A stretch of DNA of 64,000 nt, taken from positions 2,607,921 through 2,671,920 of the forward strand of contig JANCRA010000067.1 of NCBI GenBank assembly GCA_024362935.1, written 5' to 3'. This stretch comes from Setophaga petechia (Eukaryota > Chordata > Aves > Passeriformes > Parulidae). Positions 11,868 to 24,160 of the stretch are shown here, piece by piece. Every line of letters begins with the position of its first letter. Within the stretch, counting starts at the first letter, position 1. Position numbers and translations under genes: made by a program. The notes beneath the pieces were generated by a model that saw only the letters and a list, made by a program, of their open reading frames with translations, had not been told where the DNA came from and made no database searches.

Positions 11868-14757
11868 TAGGATTTTTCCAATTTTGTTTTTGGTTTGGCT
11901 TCTGTTAACTCAAATCCCTGGTCATGAGCACCTCCCAGCAGGAAAATACCGACTCGAAGGCAGCAGGCAGCCCCTACACAATCCAGCACATGCTCTGGTG
12001 CACTCCCAGCCATTCTTTACTTGGTTTTCCAGCCCTGGAAATATGTGTTTCCAGCAGAATATTTTACAGCAGTTCATGAGGTGGAAATGCCATTAAAGAG
12101 CGTGACTCTCTTGACAGAGCAGTGCTGGTGTGCATTCCTTGGCTTGGCTGTGGTGCACTTCCAAACACACAGCAAGGAAAGAATCACCTCTCAGATAATC
12201 CTTCCCAAGTGCAGCGAGAAGGAACTGCTGGTGCCACAGAGCAGAAAAGATTTCCAAAGCCTGGATTCTAATTTCCTGATCTTTAAAAAGAAATTGCTCA
12301 TCTGCAGCTAATCATGTTTGCGCCTTTCGCCGTCTCCAAGAGCAACATTTTCCAAGGTGCCTTTAATGAACTCAACAGCCTCCTAAAGACTCAGGAGAGA
12401 CAGAGAGATTGTCAGAGGCAAATCCCTTTATTTGATTAGGCTTCACAGGATCTTGGTACATTCCTAACAGAAAAGAACACAACAAAGATTGATCCTACTC
12501 CCACCCAAATCAGTTGGACTTTCTCTCCGAGGCGGGACCAAATCCAGCACATATTAATTAGAAATGGGTTTTGATGAAATGCTGTTCTGTAGTGTGAGGT
12601 GTGGAAACAGGAAAGCAGATGGGGTTGCAGGAGAGACATAGCTGGAGCTGACTCCCAAAGGGAAAAGGACAAGGAGAGGTTGAGGTGGAAGGTTTGACCA
12701 CAAAAGACAACGGGGAACAAGAAGGGGCAGCCACACAACGAAACTCACCTCTTATGGGAGCTTGGCCCCTTCTGTGGGACACAGTGGTGTAACCCCACCT
12801 ACATTCCCAACTCTGGGCCAATAGATAAAGGCATTTCTTCCTAATGAACTGCTTCATGTGCCTTGGCAGAGAAGCACATAGTTGGGAGCAGTTGGGAAGG
12901 CATTTTGTCAGAGGCAGTCTGGCTGAGGGTTTGCTTGTAGCACTCTTTGCTGCAGTTCTGTTGGGATACATTTCTCATTTACAATCTGTTCTGCTCTTGC
13001 TGCTTCGTTTTTCTTTAAGTATTATTTCTACTCTATCTAAAAGAGCATTTTTCCCCAAACCCAGATGGAATGCTCAAAATTCCTTATTTAGTCATTTTGT
13101 GAATTTAGTGGCAGATTCTTGCAATTACCTGCACATAACACGGTCTCATAAACACCTTTGACAGAAATCACAAGGCACATTCTGCACTTCTAGGCAGAGT
13201 CTGTGGTTTGTCTGTCAATTTATCTCCCACTTTTATGCTCTCTCTTTTTCGGGAAGCCAAATATTGCATAAAATTTGAGCACATAATTTGAACCAGCTCA
13301 ACATAAACTGAAATGTTGTCAAAGGTTTATTCACAAGTTATAGATTCAGCTCTAGAGAAAAACAGACTTTTCTTTCTGCTCTGTTCTTTTGACGATAATC
13401 TGCTTTTGAACAAATGAAAACCCACTTCAGTTTTCATCTGTAGCTTTCCTGACATGTGAAAAATTGACTAATTCTGTGAAATAACATTTTCTTACATGTT
13501 TTCCTTCTTTGGTACAACTGAGATTTGGCCAGGACAGAACACCAACCTGCCAGAATTATGCGGAAGGCGTAGGATTCGTGGTATTTCAGACCCAGTCAAC
13601 ACAATTAAGCCAGCTTTGTTCTATTTTAAATTCACAGAACATGGCAATCACCTCAGAAGTAACTTCCAGAAAGTTTTGATTTGTTTTGTTTTGTCCTTAA
13701 ACGCAAGTTCTGGGCTGATTTCCAGGACATTTATGTTTCAAACCCGAATAATCAACTTCTGAGAGATCACCTGAGCTGAACCTGCAGGTCCTTGACAAGA
13801 AGTACCTGTTGGGAACAGACAGATCTTCTCTGCACACAGAGTTCTGTTCAGCTTCAGGCCTCCCTGAAAGACCTTCTGTAACTGCCAAACCGTATCTGTC
13901 CAGAAATATCTAGCAAAAATCTTCAACATCTCTGACCAAACCTGTTGGGAAAATGAAAAATGAAATAATCTATAAACCCCTCCAATGATCCAACAGTGCT
14001 GGTCTATATGCTGAAAAAAACCCAAAAATCTCAGATGTCTACATTAAAAAATATGAGCCATTATTCTATTTTTGCTTTTCTATTTGATTGAAAACTGATT
14101 TAAATACCAGGTTAAATCTAGCTCAGTCTTTTCAGAGCTATGATAACCCCAAAGCAAATTGTATCCTCAGCTTGCTGACAGGAGTATTAAGGGTCAGAAC
14201 TCTAAATTCCATCACTTAGGTTGAGTGCCAAGTATTTTGGAAAGAGAAGAAAAACAATCAAGTAATCTTCATATGCATCTTAACAGATGCAAATAATTTT
14301 AATAAAACTAAAGTATTGCCTGAGACTCTGCACTCTGGAGCCTCATTCAAGTTTTATTCTGACATGTAAAATAAAACCTAATGAGAAGTTACCATTGATT
14401 TATGGGAAGAGAAAGGGATATATATTTTTTTTCATTTCCATACTGTTGTGGAGCCAGTAATGGATAAGAATGATTTGCGCTGGATACCATGATGTAGTTT
14501 AGATTGTGGTTACTAAGTTTTGGTTATGACATAAAATCAGCAGAGAGACATGGAAAAGAATTAATTTTAAGTCTTCTTCTGGACTTGCTGTACCCTTAGC
14601 TACCAGAACTTTTTTTTTGTATCTGGCATGAATTTTAACATTATTTACCTACTCTCATCTAAATTGTTAGAAAAGGAAAATCTGGGAGATTGGGATTCAA
14701 AATATGGAAGACAAACACTCAGACCCTGCTATCTGTGAACAAGCTCTTACTGCTTTT
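11868..14757. other. Unassigned intergenic sequence
   Basis: Nothing recognisable. Several overlapping short frames near 12436-13161 and 13496-14025 lack homology and splice context. Confidence 0.5.
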
Positions 14758-15303
14758 ACAGAATCACAGAAGAGTTTGTGTCAGAAGCAACCTGAAAGAT
14801 GATCTTCTTTCAATCCCCCTGCCACGGGCAGGGACACCTTCCATATCCCAGGCTGCTCCAAGCTCCATCCATCCTGGCCTTGGACACTTCCAGGGATCCA
14901 GGGCCAGCCACAGCTGCTCTGGGTAATGTATTCCAGGGCCTCACCACCTTCACAGGGAAGAATTGATTCCTAATATCTCATTTAAACCTGCTCTCTGTCA
15001 GTTTGAAGCCATTCCCCCTTGTCCTGTCACTCCAGGCTTTTGCAAACTGTCCCTTTCCATCTTTCCTGTAGCTCCCTTCAGGCACTGCAAGGCCACAATG
15101 AGGTCACATCTTCTCTTTTTCAGGCTGAAAAATCCCAATTTTCCCAGCCTTTCCTCCCAGCAGAGCTGCACCATCCCTCTGATCATCTTGGTGCCTCCTT
15201 CCAGCACCTCCACGTCCTCCCTGTGCTGGTCCCAGGGCTGGAGCAGCTCTGCAGGGGACAAAAGGGGAGAATCCCCTCCCTCAATCTGCTGCCCACACTG
15301 CCC
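14758..15303 (-). mobile_element. CR1 LINE 3' fragment (about 545 bp)
   Basis: Read on the minus strand, this ends in the typical CR1 3' terminus (here 'acagaatcacag' on the plus strand at 14758). It also contains the 'ccagctgctccaagc' and 'ccccttgtcctgtcact' type blocks. The frames 14963-15378 are shadows of it. Confidence 0.93.
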
Positions 15304-16718
15304 AGGGTATCATTGGCTCAGCCTAATGACTCAGTCATTAGAGGGGAATGTGAATACTGCATAATTTTTTGGAAATAAAATGGGTTTGGACATTATTGAA
15401 AGTTTAAGGCAGCTGTAGCATAACTGAGTCATCTCAAACAGAGGTTAAAATGGAAATGGGTTCAACCTGCTCTGCTGTTTCCAAGCACAAAGTCAGAAAG
15501 CAAAGAAGTTCTGTCCTTATACCAACAGTCCTTAAAGCTCCCCTCACCTTGACAGCTCTAAAATTGTGAAAACCAATTTAAAATGTGATTAAGTTTTCAG
15601 AAATATCTTTTAAAAGCAGGAAGCTGGGATGTCTTGGAGATTCCAGTATTAAAGTGTTCCACATGCAAGGAATACCTGCCTTTTCTCAGTCCTTTTTCTT
15701 ACAGAATAAGCCTAAGGAGGCTGATTAAATACAGAGAAATTATTCTTTTGGCTCCTTGGCAAGAGAAGGCTCTGGGATCATCCACTCCACACCGCTTCCC
15801 TAAAAAGGAGACGAGGAGCATGCACTGTAAGAAGTGCTCCCCAGGGAATGCTGAGGGGGTGATTAGGCACTAATGATCCTCCTGGGGCAGGGAAAGGTCC
15901 CGTTTCCCGTGGCCCAGGCTGCTTTTTCAGCTCATTTACCTTGCTAGCAGTGCTGCTTTTTCATATCCCACTTTTTGTTGAATCAGTGATTCAGTTGTTT
16001 CAGTTCCAAGTTTTCTTAATTTTTTTTTTTTTCCCTGCTAACCTTGGTAAACAGTCCTTCAGTTGTCAGGTCCTGACTGATTATCTTCACCTGGCTAAAG
16101 ACTCTGCATTTTTCCTTCTTTGGTAAAAACTTCATGGGTGCAGACATTTATTCCCTGATAGGGAACCCAAATTAACAGATAAAAAACAAGATCTTCATGT
16201 AGCCAAATGGTTGCACTGTTTTTTTTTTTTTTATTAAGTGAACAGAATTTTTCTGTTTAAGTCAAGGCTACATTTTGTCTGGGACTCTAATTGCTCACCC
16301 AGTTAATTAATCTGAAAAAGACCATATGATTATTTTTGTGAGGAACCATCCATCACTGACTTAGCACTGAAAGTGCACCATGGCCATAAACTCCAGACGA
16401 AATAGGCCAGCCCAATGGAATAACACACAGTCAGTTGGTTCAAGACAATTATATTTATTTATTTTGTGCTTTGGGAGCTACCAAATCAAGAACCTACTCT
16501 CAATTATGGATTTTTTTTTTTTATTCCAGATACTTTGAAGCTGATTTTTAGTGGAGTTTAATGGAGTTTCACTTTCAAATCCTTTTAATGGGATACATTA
16601 TCTTTCACACTGAGTCTCCTTCAACACAATGATAAAACTTTTCTCCTCAAAGAAGTGATGGTGGAGATCAGTCAGAATTCTTAGCTGGGAACTGGGAATT
16701 AGGAATTAGGCATTAGGT
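15304..16718. other. Unassigned AT-rich sequence
   Basis: Contains several T homopolymers (near 16020, 16219, 16510). No exon or mobile element recognised. Confidence 0.5.
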
Positions 16719-17158
16719 GGACAAGGAGGCTGGAGAGGGGCTGGGAGCACAAACCCTGTGAGGAAGCCCTGAGGGAGCTGGGGGTGCTCAGCCTGGAGAA
16801 AAGGAGACTCAGGGCTGCCCCCATCACTCTCTGCAGCTCCTGAAAGGTGCCTGTGCTCAGCTGGGGCTGGGCTCTTTCTCCAGCAGCACTGACACAGCCA
16901 GAGCACACAGCCTCCAGCTGCACCAAGGGAAATACAGGGTGGAGAGCAGGAAAAAGTTTTTCACAGCAAGAGTGATAAAGTTCTGGAATGGCTGCCCGGG
17001 GAGGTGGTGCAGTCCCCATCCCTGGGTGTGTTTAACAAAGCCTGGATGTGGCACTGGGTGCCAGGGTTCAGTTGAGCTGTTGGGGCTGGGTTGGACTCGA
17101 TGACCTTGAAGGTCTCTTCCAACCTGGTCATTCTGGGAATTGTGTGAATTCTGTGAAT
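16719..17158 (+). mobile_element. CR1 LINE 3' fragment (about 440 bp)
   Basis: Plus-orientation CR1. It runs from a 'ggctggagaggggctgggag' block through 'gttctggaatggctgcccgg' and 'ttggactcgatgaccttgaa' to a tail of TGTGAATTCTGTGAATG. The minus-strand frames across it are shadows. Confidence 0.93.
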
Positions 17159-17293
17159 GTCTAGGCCTGTAAGGGCCTGCTGTGAGTTACTCTAAACATC
17201 TTATGCCAGTAGGGACAGAAGACCATTCAGACAGGATACTGATAGATACTGTAAAGTATTAAAGGCAAGACAGAAGTTCCCTGATAAATTCTG

Positions 17294-17424
17294 AAAGAAT
17301 CCCAGAATGTTTTGGGTTGGAAGAGATCTCAAAGATCATCCAGTTCTAATCCCTTGCCATGAGCAGGGACACCTTCCACTATCCCAGGTTGCTTCAAGAC
17401 CCATCCAACCTGGCCTTGAACTCT
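17294..17424 (-). mobile_element. CR1 LINE 3' end fragment
   Basis: Short antisense piece beginning 'agaatcccagaatg' and including the 'ggttggaagagatctc' block on the plus strand. Confidence 0.88.
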
Positions 17425-19462
17425 TTCATTTCTAATTTTACAGCATACCCTCAAAATCACAAGGGAATTTTATTTTTTATTTTGCAATGGGATTCTGCGT
17501 GTTAGAGTACAAAGATGCCAGTTTAATTCTCAAACCCCATGCTGTTAAGAAATAGGAATTGAAAAATTAAACTCAATCAATAAAGCCTTCCCTGAATATC
17601 CTTAAGCATATTAGGACAGAGGTAAACAAAAGACAGCTGGATGAGGGCACTTTATTTGAATTTATTTGACATTTTGAAGTAATTTTTTTTCTTCTCCCAG
17701 TTTCCCTTCCCCTTATTGCAATAATGTACTGCTGTTGTCATTATAGTCTTTATTTTAATTTCAAATTAGAGAAGGGAAGACATGAATTTTAGGTAGTCAC
17801 TTTTAATAATAACTGATCTCATTTACAACATGGGTGCTTTCAGAGGGATGTGAAGGCTAAATTGATGCTGCCAAATGCTGCTAATTTTGGATACAGCAGC
17901 AGTTTTACACTCCAGCTCTGGAGGATGTTGGAGTATTCACCCTTCTCACCCTAATTTACTCAAAGGGCAACTGCACTGTGGCTGAGTTTATTTGTTATAG
18001 CAGCAAACATCTTGGCACAGGTTGGCACTGGCACAAAAAGCAGAGAAATGTCACCAGAGGCCGTTTCCTACACACAGCACTGGGATTGCTCAAAAATCCC
18101 CCCTGGAACAGGGAATGCTGAGCCCTGAGGTCATAAAGGGCTCCTCGTGCGTAAATGACACCGACCCTGATGCTGAACCAAGCAGTTAAAGACTCTGCAA
18201 ACTCAGAAAGAGCACAGGGAAAATGCCTCTGAAGTTATGATTCATCTTATGTGCAGTACTTTGCTTTTGTGTATTCCCAAGGCAACCCCAAAAACTGGGT
18301 CAGGATGGGCCATGCGTTCTTCTGGTCCTAAAAGTTGTGTCTGGTGATGAGCTCCAATAAACCTCTCAAGGATAAAACTAAAATGGGCAGGTTTTACCTC
18401 AAAAGGAAAGCAGCATTTCACACAATTCTGATATTCAGGTATCAATCAGTGTCTGATATTCAGGTATCAATTCAGGTGCTCAGACTCCTGACACAGATTG
18501 TCAGAGCAGCTCTTCAAACACATCCTCACAGCCCAAGAGAACTTTATGTTTATCAGAGGGGAAGAAAAGAAAAGTTCTTCCCCTCATTTTGCCCCATTTT
18601 TGGTATAAAATGGAAAGCAGACCTGTGCTGCAGTACACAAAATGCAACTTTGCTTCAGCTGGAAGGGACACTTGGTTTTGAACATAGACGTGATTACAAG
18701 AAATAGGTAAGCTATGATTTTGATAAAAATCAAATAAAATCTCCTGGCTAATCATCACTTTCCTGATCTGAATAGTATTTTTCTCCAGTTCTCTGTTTTC
18801 ACACTTAAAATTTGTGTATGATTTGCAGACTTTAATGGCACAAAAGGCACAATTAGCCATGAATTTTCCCAGGAAACCTCGATTGAGATAAGTTAATGAG
18901 CTTGTTCATTAAAAAAAACTCCTTTATTTTTTAAAATCCTTGGCAATAAACTGAAAAGCACAAACCACAGATGAAAATCAAGGTCATGGACTGGTGAAGA
19001 GCAGGTAAGCACACCTAAGCATAAAATATTTCTGATGATAAAGAACAGAAGAAGAGAGTGGATCTGCATTTTATGTAAGGCTCTGGCAGCGGTTTGCCTT
19101 TTGATTTTCATCACAGATCAAAGTTGTCCATAGTATAAATTATCTTTGCTTGTATCTATCTAGATGTTGGATATTTTTTGATAATGAAAATATTTTTATA
19201 CTAATTGCCATTAAAACTCACAGCAAAGAAGAAGCTGGTGTTAGAGTTTCTCTGGGGTGACATGGAGTTAAAAATCAGTAACAAAAATCTGGTTCAGACA
19301 CCTGGCATTTAATCTTGGATTTGCAATTGGAAGTGATGTGATGTGATTGGGTTGGATGTGAGGCACAACACCCTGGTTTGGCATTTCATAACTGTTCACC
19401 TTTATCATGGAAAAGATGAGAGGAAAAATTAAATCAGAAATCCCTTGGCCATGGAATTACAT
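17425..19462. other. Unassigned sequence
   Basis: No gene recognised. A 24-bp unit containing GATATTCAGGTATCAAT is tandemly duplicated near 18427-18475. Confidence 0.5.
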
Positions 19463-19592
19463 AATCCCAGAACAGCTGGGTTGGAAGGGACCTTAAAGCC
19501 CATCCAGTTCCAACCTCTGCCATGGCAGGGACACCTTCCACCAGACCAGGTTGCTCCAAGCTCTGTCCAGCCTGGCCTGAAACACTTCCAGA
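19463..19592 (-). mobile_element. CR1 LINE 3' end fragment
   Basis: Antisense CR1 terminus with 'ctgggttggaagggacctta' and 'caggttgctccaagctctgt' on the plus strand. Confidence 0.88.
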
Positions 19593-19795
19593 TCTGTAGA
19601 AACATGGGAGAAAAAATAATCTGGATTGTTTGGCAAGAAAAAAGACAGAGATGATCTCATGAAAGAGGAAATTTGAAGTTTCCCCAGACCAAGAGTGGTG
19701 GTGATGTGACTTTGATGTATGTCTGTACTGGAATGAAGGAGCAAAGGAGATTTCCCTGAGTTGCTGAAGTCAGTCCTACAAGTCCTACAAGTCCT

Positions 19796-19962
19796 TTCAG
19801 AATCACAGAATAATGAGGTTGGAAGAGACCTCTGAGATCATCAAGTCCAACCTATGCCCTAACACCTCAACTAGACTATAGCACCAAGTGCCATGTCCAG
19901 TCTTTTTTTAAACACATCCAGAGATGGTGATTGTACCACCTCCCTGGGAAGAGCATTCCAGT
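19796..19962 (-). mobile_element. CR1 LINE 3' end fragment
   Basis: Antisense CR1 terminus starting 'cagaatcacagaataatgag'. It includes 'gagatcatcaagtccaacct' and ends in the 'ccacctccctgggaagagca' region. The block order differs from the 14758 copy, suggesting a different CR1 subfamily. Confidence 0.9.
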
Positions 19963-20199
19963 ACTTTATTATTTTATTAATTATTTATTTTTAATGTATT
20001 TTTATTTATTTTATTATTATATTTATTAACGTTTGTTGATGGAGCAACAAGTTCCCATCCCAGAGATTCAGAGCACAGGCAGTCCTCAGGGGGTTGCAGC
20101 TCTCCATTAGAGCTGTTAAAACCCCACAAAAGCATTAACATTAAATTTATTTCCCTTTTTAAAATTAATGAGCTTGAAATAGGTATCCTAAAGCTTGGT

Positions 20200-20648
20200 G
20201 TCTCCTTTGGGAACTCACAGCATGACTGAAAGCCAATCACCACAAGCACCAAGGCTCAGTGAGGATCAGAGGGATGATGATGGGGGACTGCGGGTCAGGA
20301 TGATGGATGTCAAAGGCATTTGGGATCCCAGTGGATGTGAGGTGGCCACAGCTCCACATCCCTCAGCCCTGCTTGCTGTGAGGCCCAGTGTGTGCCCCCA
20401 CAGCTGAGCACACACCCCACAACCTCCCCAGAAGCTGCTTGAGACCTTCAGCCCCTCCAGCAGCCAACTTGCCACGCTCTGGCCCCTCCAGTACCGTCTC
20501 AGGGCCACAGTCTCTGCCAGGCCCAGCTCACAGAGCTCTCCCCTGGTCCCCAGCTGGGCTGAAGTTCTCTCATCAAACCAGGCACATCCATGTGTGCAGG
20601 AGTGCAGCTCCTCAGGTGAAGGAGCATCAGCGGATAGGACGGTCAGGG
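20200..20648 (-). other. GC-rich unassigned sequence beyond the LTR of copy A
   Basis: GC-rich compared with its surroundings and open for 158 codons on the minus strand (20742-20266), starting inside the LTR. It is not shared with copy B. It could be flanking DNA or another retroviral segment; I cannot tell. Confidence 0.35.
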
Positions 20649-20983
20649 TGGATGGAGATGAGAGATCTCTGAAGCCAGGGCTGGAACAGGGGTTTATTGC
20701 AAAGGGCCTGGGTGCAGGGCCCTGCTGGGAGCTGCCAGCCACAGCTCAGAGCAGGCCTGAGAGAAGAGAGGGGTAGGGAGGGTGAGAGAGAGAGAGAGAG
20801 GATGAGAGGGTAAGAGCGTAAGAGAGTAAAAGGGTAAGAAAAGTGAGGTTCCCGTTACAATACAATAAATCTTCTTCTGTGTTGAATATTCTAATTCTCA
20901 CTAACCCATCTAGTACAAGCTACAAATCCTATAGCATTTACATACAGCCTATAAGAATCATTCCATTATCATACTGTGTTACA
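20649..20983 (-). mobile_element. Endogenous retrovirus LTR, copy A
   Basis: Read on the minus strand, this 335-bp segment runs from TGTAACAC to CATCTCCATCCA, so it is bounded by TG and CA. It holds a CT-rich stretch and a GCAATAAACC polyadenylation signal. It matches the segment at 37973-38492 on the opposite strand. Beyond the CA end the two copies diverge at once, which supports this border. The TG border is less certain because the shared homology continues into internal sequence. Confidence 0.7.
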
Positions 20984-21251
20984 TTTTAAACCCTAAAAAC
21001 TCCTCTTTAGGCCCCTTCTGCCAAGCTAGTAGGGTCTGCTCTGAGCCTTGGACCTGTCTGCAAGCAGAAGGTGTTGTTCCATCAAAAGGGGATTGCCTTC
21101 AGCTGGCCATGCCATTGTTTTCCAGTTGTTCAGTAACTGAGGGATCTCAAAGCTTGATTTCATTTCAATCTCGCTTATAGTTTCTACATTCTCAAAATCT
21201 TTTGCCAGACAATCATATTTATAAGGCTTTCCTGTTTCATCTTCCCTAACG
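20984..21251 (-). mobile_element. Retroviral internal 3' remnant, copy A, with open frame
   Basis: This stretch is shared with copy B (37709-37972). It contains a conserved ~72-codon reading frame, part of the minus-strand frame 21418-21026, followed by a purine-rich GAGGAG stretch before the LTR. The product family is not recognised. Between the two copies most codon differences change the amino acid, as expected for neutral decay, so there is no sign that the frame is selected. Confidence 0.6.
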
Positions 21252-21354
21252 TTTAGGGAGCACTCACAGCCTGCTCTCTCCAGTTCCTGGACCACACCAG
21301 CCCTGTGAGCCATGGCCCCTTCTCCAGCTGCTGGCCCTGAGACCCCACACAAAC

Positions 21355-21715
21355 CTGTGGGGGCCCAGGAAAATACCTGGAGATGGAGTTTAATAAGGAG
21401 ACAGGGCAGATTGAGCAAGAGCAGAGTGTGGCCAGCCTAGGTTCTTTGCATGCTCTACAGCTTTTATCCCCTTATCTCTCTGTTTTCCCACACTTGCTCC
21501 TCCCCAAGCCGCATTGATTGGTCCTTCTCTAAATATCCTATCATAACTTTCACACACTTTCACAGCTCCTATAAAATCATCTCACTGTGAGTTTTATGTA
21601 ATCTTCAAATGCTCCTCCCTTGCATCCCTGTTCCTGTGAGGGCAGTAAACCCCACAGCTCTCAAGCTAAGACATTCTTTGGCCAAGCCAAGACACCTCAG
21701 TGGGGCTCAGCTGCT
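21355..21715 (-). mobile_element. Second LTR of a different family, directly upstream of copy A
   Basis: On the minus strand the sequence begins TGAGGTGTCTTGGCTTGGCC. It contains a GGATAAAAGC TATA-like box and a TTATTAAACTCC polyadenylation signal, and ends near CCCCCACA. The arrangement is that of an LTR (U3, R, U5). It is not similar to the 20649-20983 LTR, so the 20.6-21.7 kb block is a mosaic or nested insertion rather than one simple provirus. Borders are approximate; I see no target duplication. Confidence 0.6.
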
Positions 21716-21759
21716 CACCAGCCCCAGCATGACTGAGACAGAAAATCCCATTGGCACCA

Positions 21760-23468
21760 ATCACAATATTGGGGTTTCCTCCACCTAATTGTAGCTCCTC
21801 AGTTCCTTTGGGTTTATGGTGATTAGCTGTTAATTATCAATGCTAATGGCTTAGGGAAACATTCTGCCTGGTTTATTGCTCTTTCTCGCCAGCTCTTCCA
21901 TGGCACCAAGCATGAATTGCACAACTGCTAATAAAAAAAAAAATTTTCCCAAGGTCTGGGGAACCCTGTCTGGTGAACATCTTGTGCTCTCTTCCTTTCA
22001 GCCACCCTATATCAATCAGCAGCTTCTCCTTACCCACATCTGTGAAGATTTGAGATCCTAGAAACCTCTTCCTGATAAACAGCCTCTGTGCCATTTGTTG
22101 GTGTGTGCCTTTCCCTGCAGCTCCCTCCCTCCAATTAAGCCACGAGTTTTATTTCTGAGTTTCCTTCTCATTCACTCTGAGCCAAAGATGTGTGATGCTG
22201 ACAGCTGTGCCCCATTCACATCCCTACTCAAAGCTCATGTTCCTGGGAAGACTCACCAAATCAGCTGGTGAAATGTTTTTTCTCCACTCCACTGTGAGAT
22301 AAAAGGGCAGGAATGAGGAGATTGGTGAAAACCAGCAGCAACTGCTTTATCAGAGGAATATTCTAGATCTTTCAGACTGGTTTTAAAGCAAGTAAATCAA
22401 TTTTGAAACAGGGTCCACATGAAATATTTTTGTTCTTCCATAGCCAAGGACATCTCTTCCTTCCAGACTCACCCCAGCAGCCACAGAACCACAGAAGGCA
22501 AAGAAAAAGCTCCACTTGCCCAAGCTGCATATCAGAAAATTTAGCAGCACCCCAATATGCAGCCTTGAAAACCCCAATAAGGACAGATTGTTCCATTCCC
22601 CCTTTACTTCACCAGCCACTCCAGGGCACATTTTTTCCATCCTCTTTGATGCTTTACTGGAGCAGGGACTCTGCTCTGAAGGTGTGGCCATGGCACAGCT
22701 CAGAGGATTTACGCAGCCTCAAGACCTGGCCCTGCATTTCACCTTGGCCTTTCTGAGGTTTAATTTAACCCAAGGCCAAGAATTAAAATATTAAAACAAA
22801 CCAAAAAACAACAAAAAACCCCAACAATTCATGCCTGGTTACATTTGTGCTTGTGACCTACGCCTGTCCGAACAGGAGTTGGACAGGACAAAGCACAATG
22901 CACTTCCTTGCTTTTATTGCTCTCATTCACTTCATGTCATGCCAAAGAAGGTTGATTTAGGAAGTTCTAGTAATTAACTGCTGATGTTTTTGACTGCTGT
23001 TCCCAAGGGACTCACAATGACTTGTAATTGTTGTTCTGTAGGAAATGCTTTCTGGAACGATTGTAGATAACATATATTCTCTCTATGGCTTTACTTTTAC
23101 TTGATTATTTTTTTAAGCTCAGAACATGATTTTTTTTTTCCTTTAAGCAAAAGTCACCTGTTCCCTGCATCCTGGAAATGTCATAAATCACCTTTTTCCT
23201 CGCAGACCATGCTTACATTTTGCTGTCCACAAAATAAAGAAGCTTCTTATTCCAGTTACACATAAAACATATATTATGTGACATGGAAAAAAACAAGGAC
23301 AGAGTAAAAATTAATGCTCTTTTTAAACTTCAAGTTACAAAGTGCCTTTCTTTGCTCTCAACAGCTGAGAAAACTTGAAAGGAGGAGACACAGGGGCAAT
23401 GTATATTTAGAGGGCACTGGTTTTTACAAGAATTTAGACCCAGGCTGGTGCTATTGGAGGAGGCTCTA
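21760..23468. other. Unassigned sequence
   Basis: No recognised repeat or exon. An A-rich stretch lies near 22795-22825. Confidence 0.45.
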
Positions 23469-23882
23469 ACAGAATCATAGAATTGTTTGGGTTTGAAGGA
23501 ACCTTCAAGATTATTCAGTTCCAACCCCTGCCATGGGCAAAGACACCTTCCACTGTCCCAGGTTGCTCCAAGCCCTGTCCAACCTGGCCTTGGACACTTC
23601 AGGGATCCAGGGACAGCCACAGCTGCTCTGGGCACCCTGTGCCAAGGTCTGTCCACTCTCACAGGAAAGAATTTCTTCCTAACATTCAGTTGAAACCTGC
23701 CCTCTTTCAGAATGAAACCATTCTCCCTTGTCCTGTCACTCCACATCTTTGTAAATCCTCTCTCTCCATCTTTCTTGCAGGTTCCCTTCAACTACTGGAA
23801 GGTTGCAATTAAGTCACTTCTCCAGGCTGAATAATCTCAGTTCTTTTAGCCTTTCCTCACAGCTCTCAATATAGCCTCTCAC
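23469..23882 (-). mobile_element. CR1 LINE 3' fragment (about 410 bp)
   Basis: Antisense CR1 starting 'cagaatcatagaattg' on the plus strand, with the 'ccttgtcctgtcactccaca' and 'tccaggctgaataatctcag' blocks. Same subfamily type as the 14758 copy. Confidence 0.92.
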
Positions 23883-24067
23883 TCATCATGACATTTCCCT
23901 ATGTTTTCACTCACTGTTCTGTTATAAATTAATTTGTGGGTGCCTTAGCACTATTACTTTATTGAATGTTTCTATACATTCTACTCAAAATTAAAAAAAT
24001 GTAATAATTCCAGTTCTAATTCCTCTTGCTGTGACCCCTGCTACTCATGCACACAGACATGTGGTGT

Positions 24068-24160
24068 GATTTTTAGGGTGTCCTGTTCAGGGCCAAGAGC
24101 TGGACTTGATCCTTGTGGGTCCCTTCCAGCTCAGGATATTCTGTGATTCTGTGATTTTAT
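24068..24160 (+). mobile_element. CR1 LINE 3' end fragment (about 90 bp)
   Basis: Contains 'gccaagagctggacttgatc' and 'cttccagctcaggatattct', ending in ATTCTGTGATTCTGTGATT, the repeated octamer-like CR1 tail. Confidence 0.9.

Noticed and set aside
11426..12013. 195-codon minus-strand frame
   Set aside because: Mostly Phe/Leu/Ser repeats read from the GAAA/GA array; no protein family.
14963..15378. Overlapping plus-strand frames of 119-133 codons
   Set aside because: Antisense shadow of a CR1 3' fragment, not coding sequence.
20266..20742. 158-codon minus-strand frame next to the LTR
   Set aside because: Starts inside the LTR and matches no retroviral or host family I know; not shared with the other copy.
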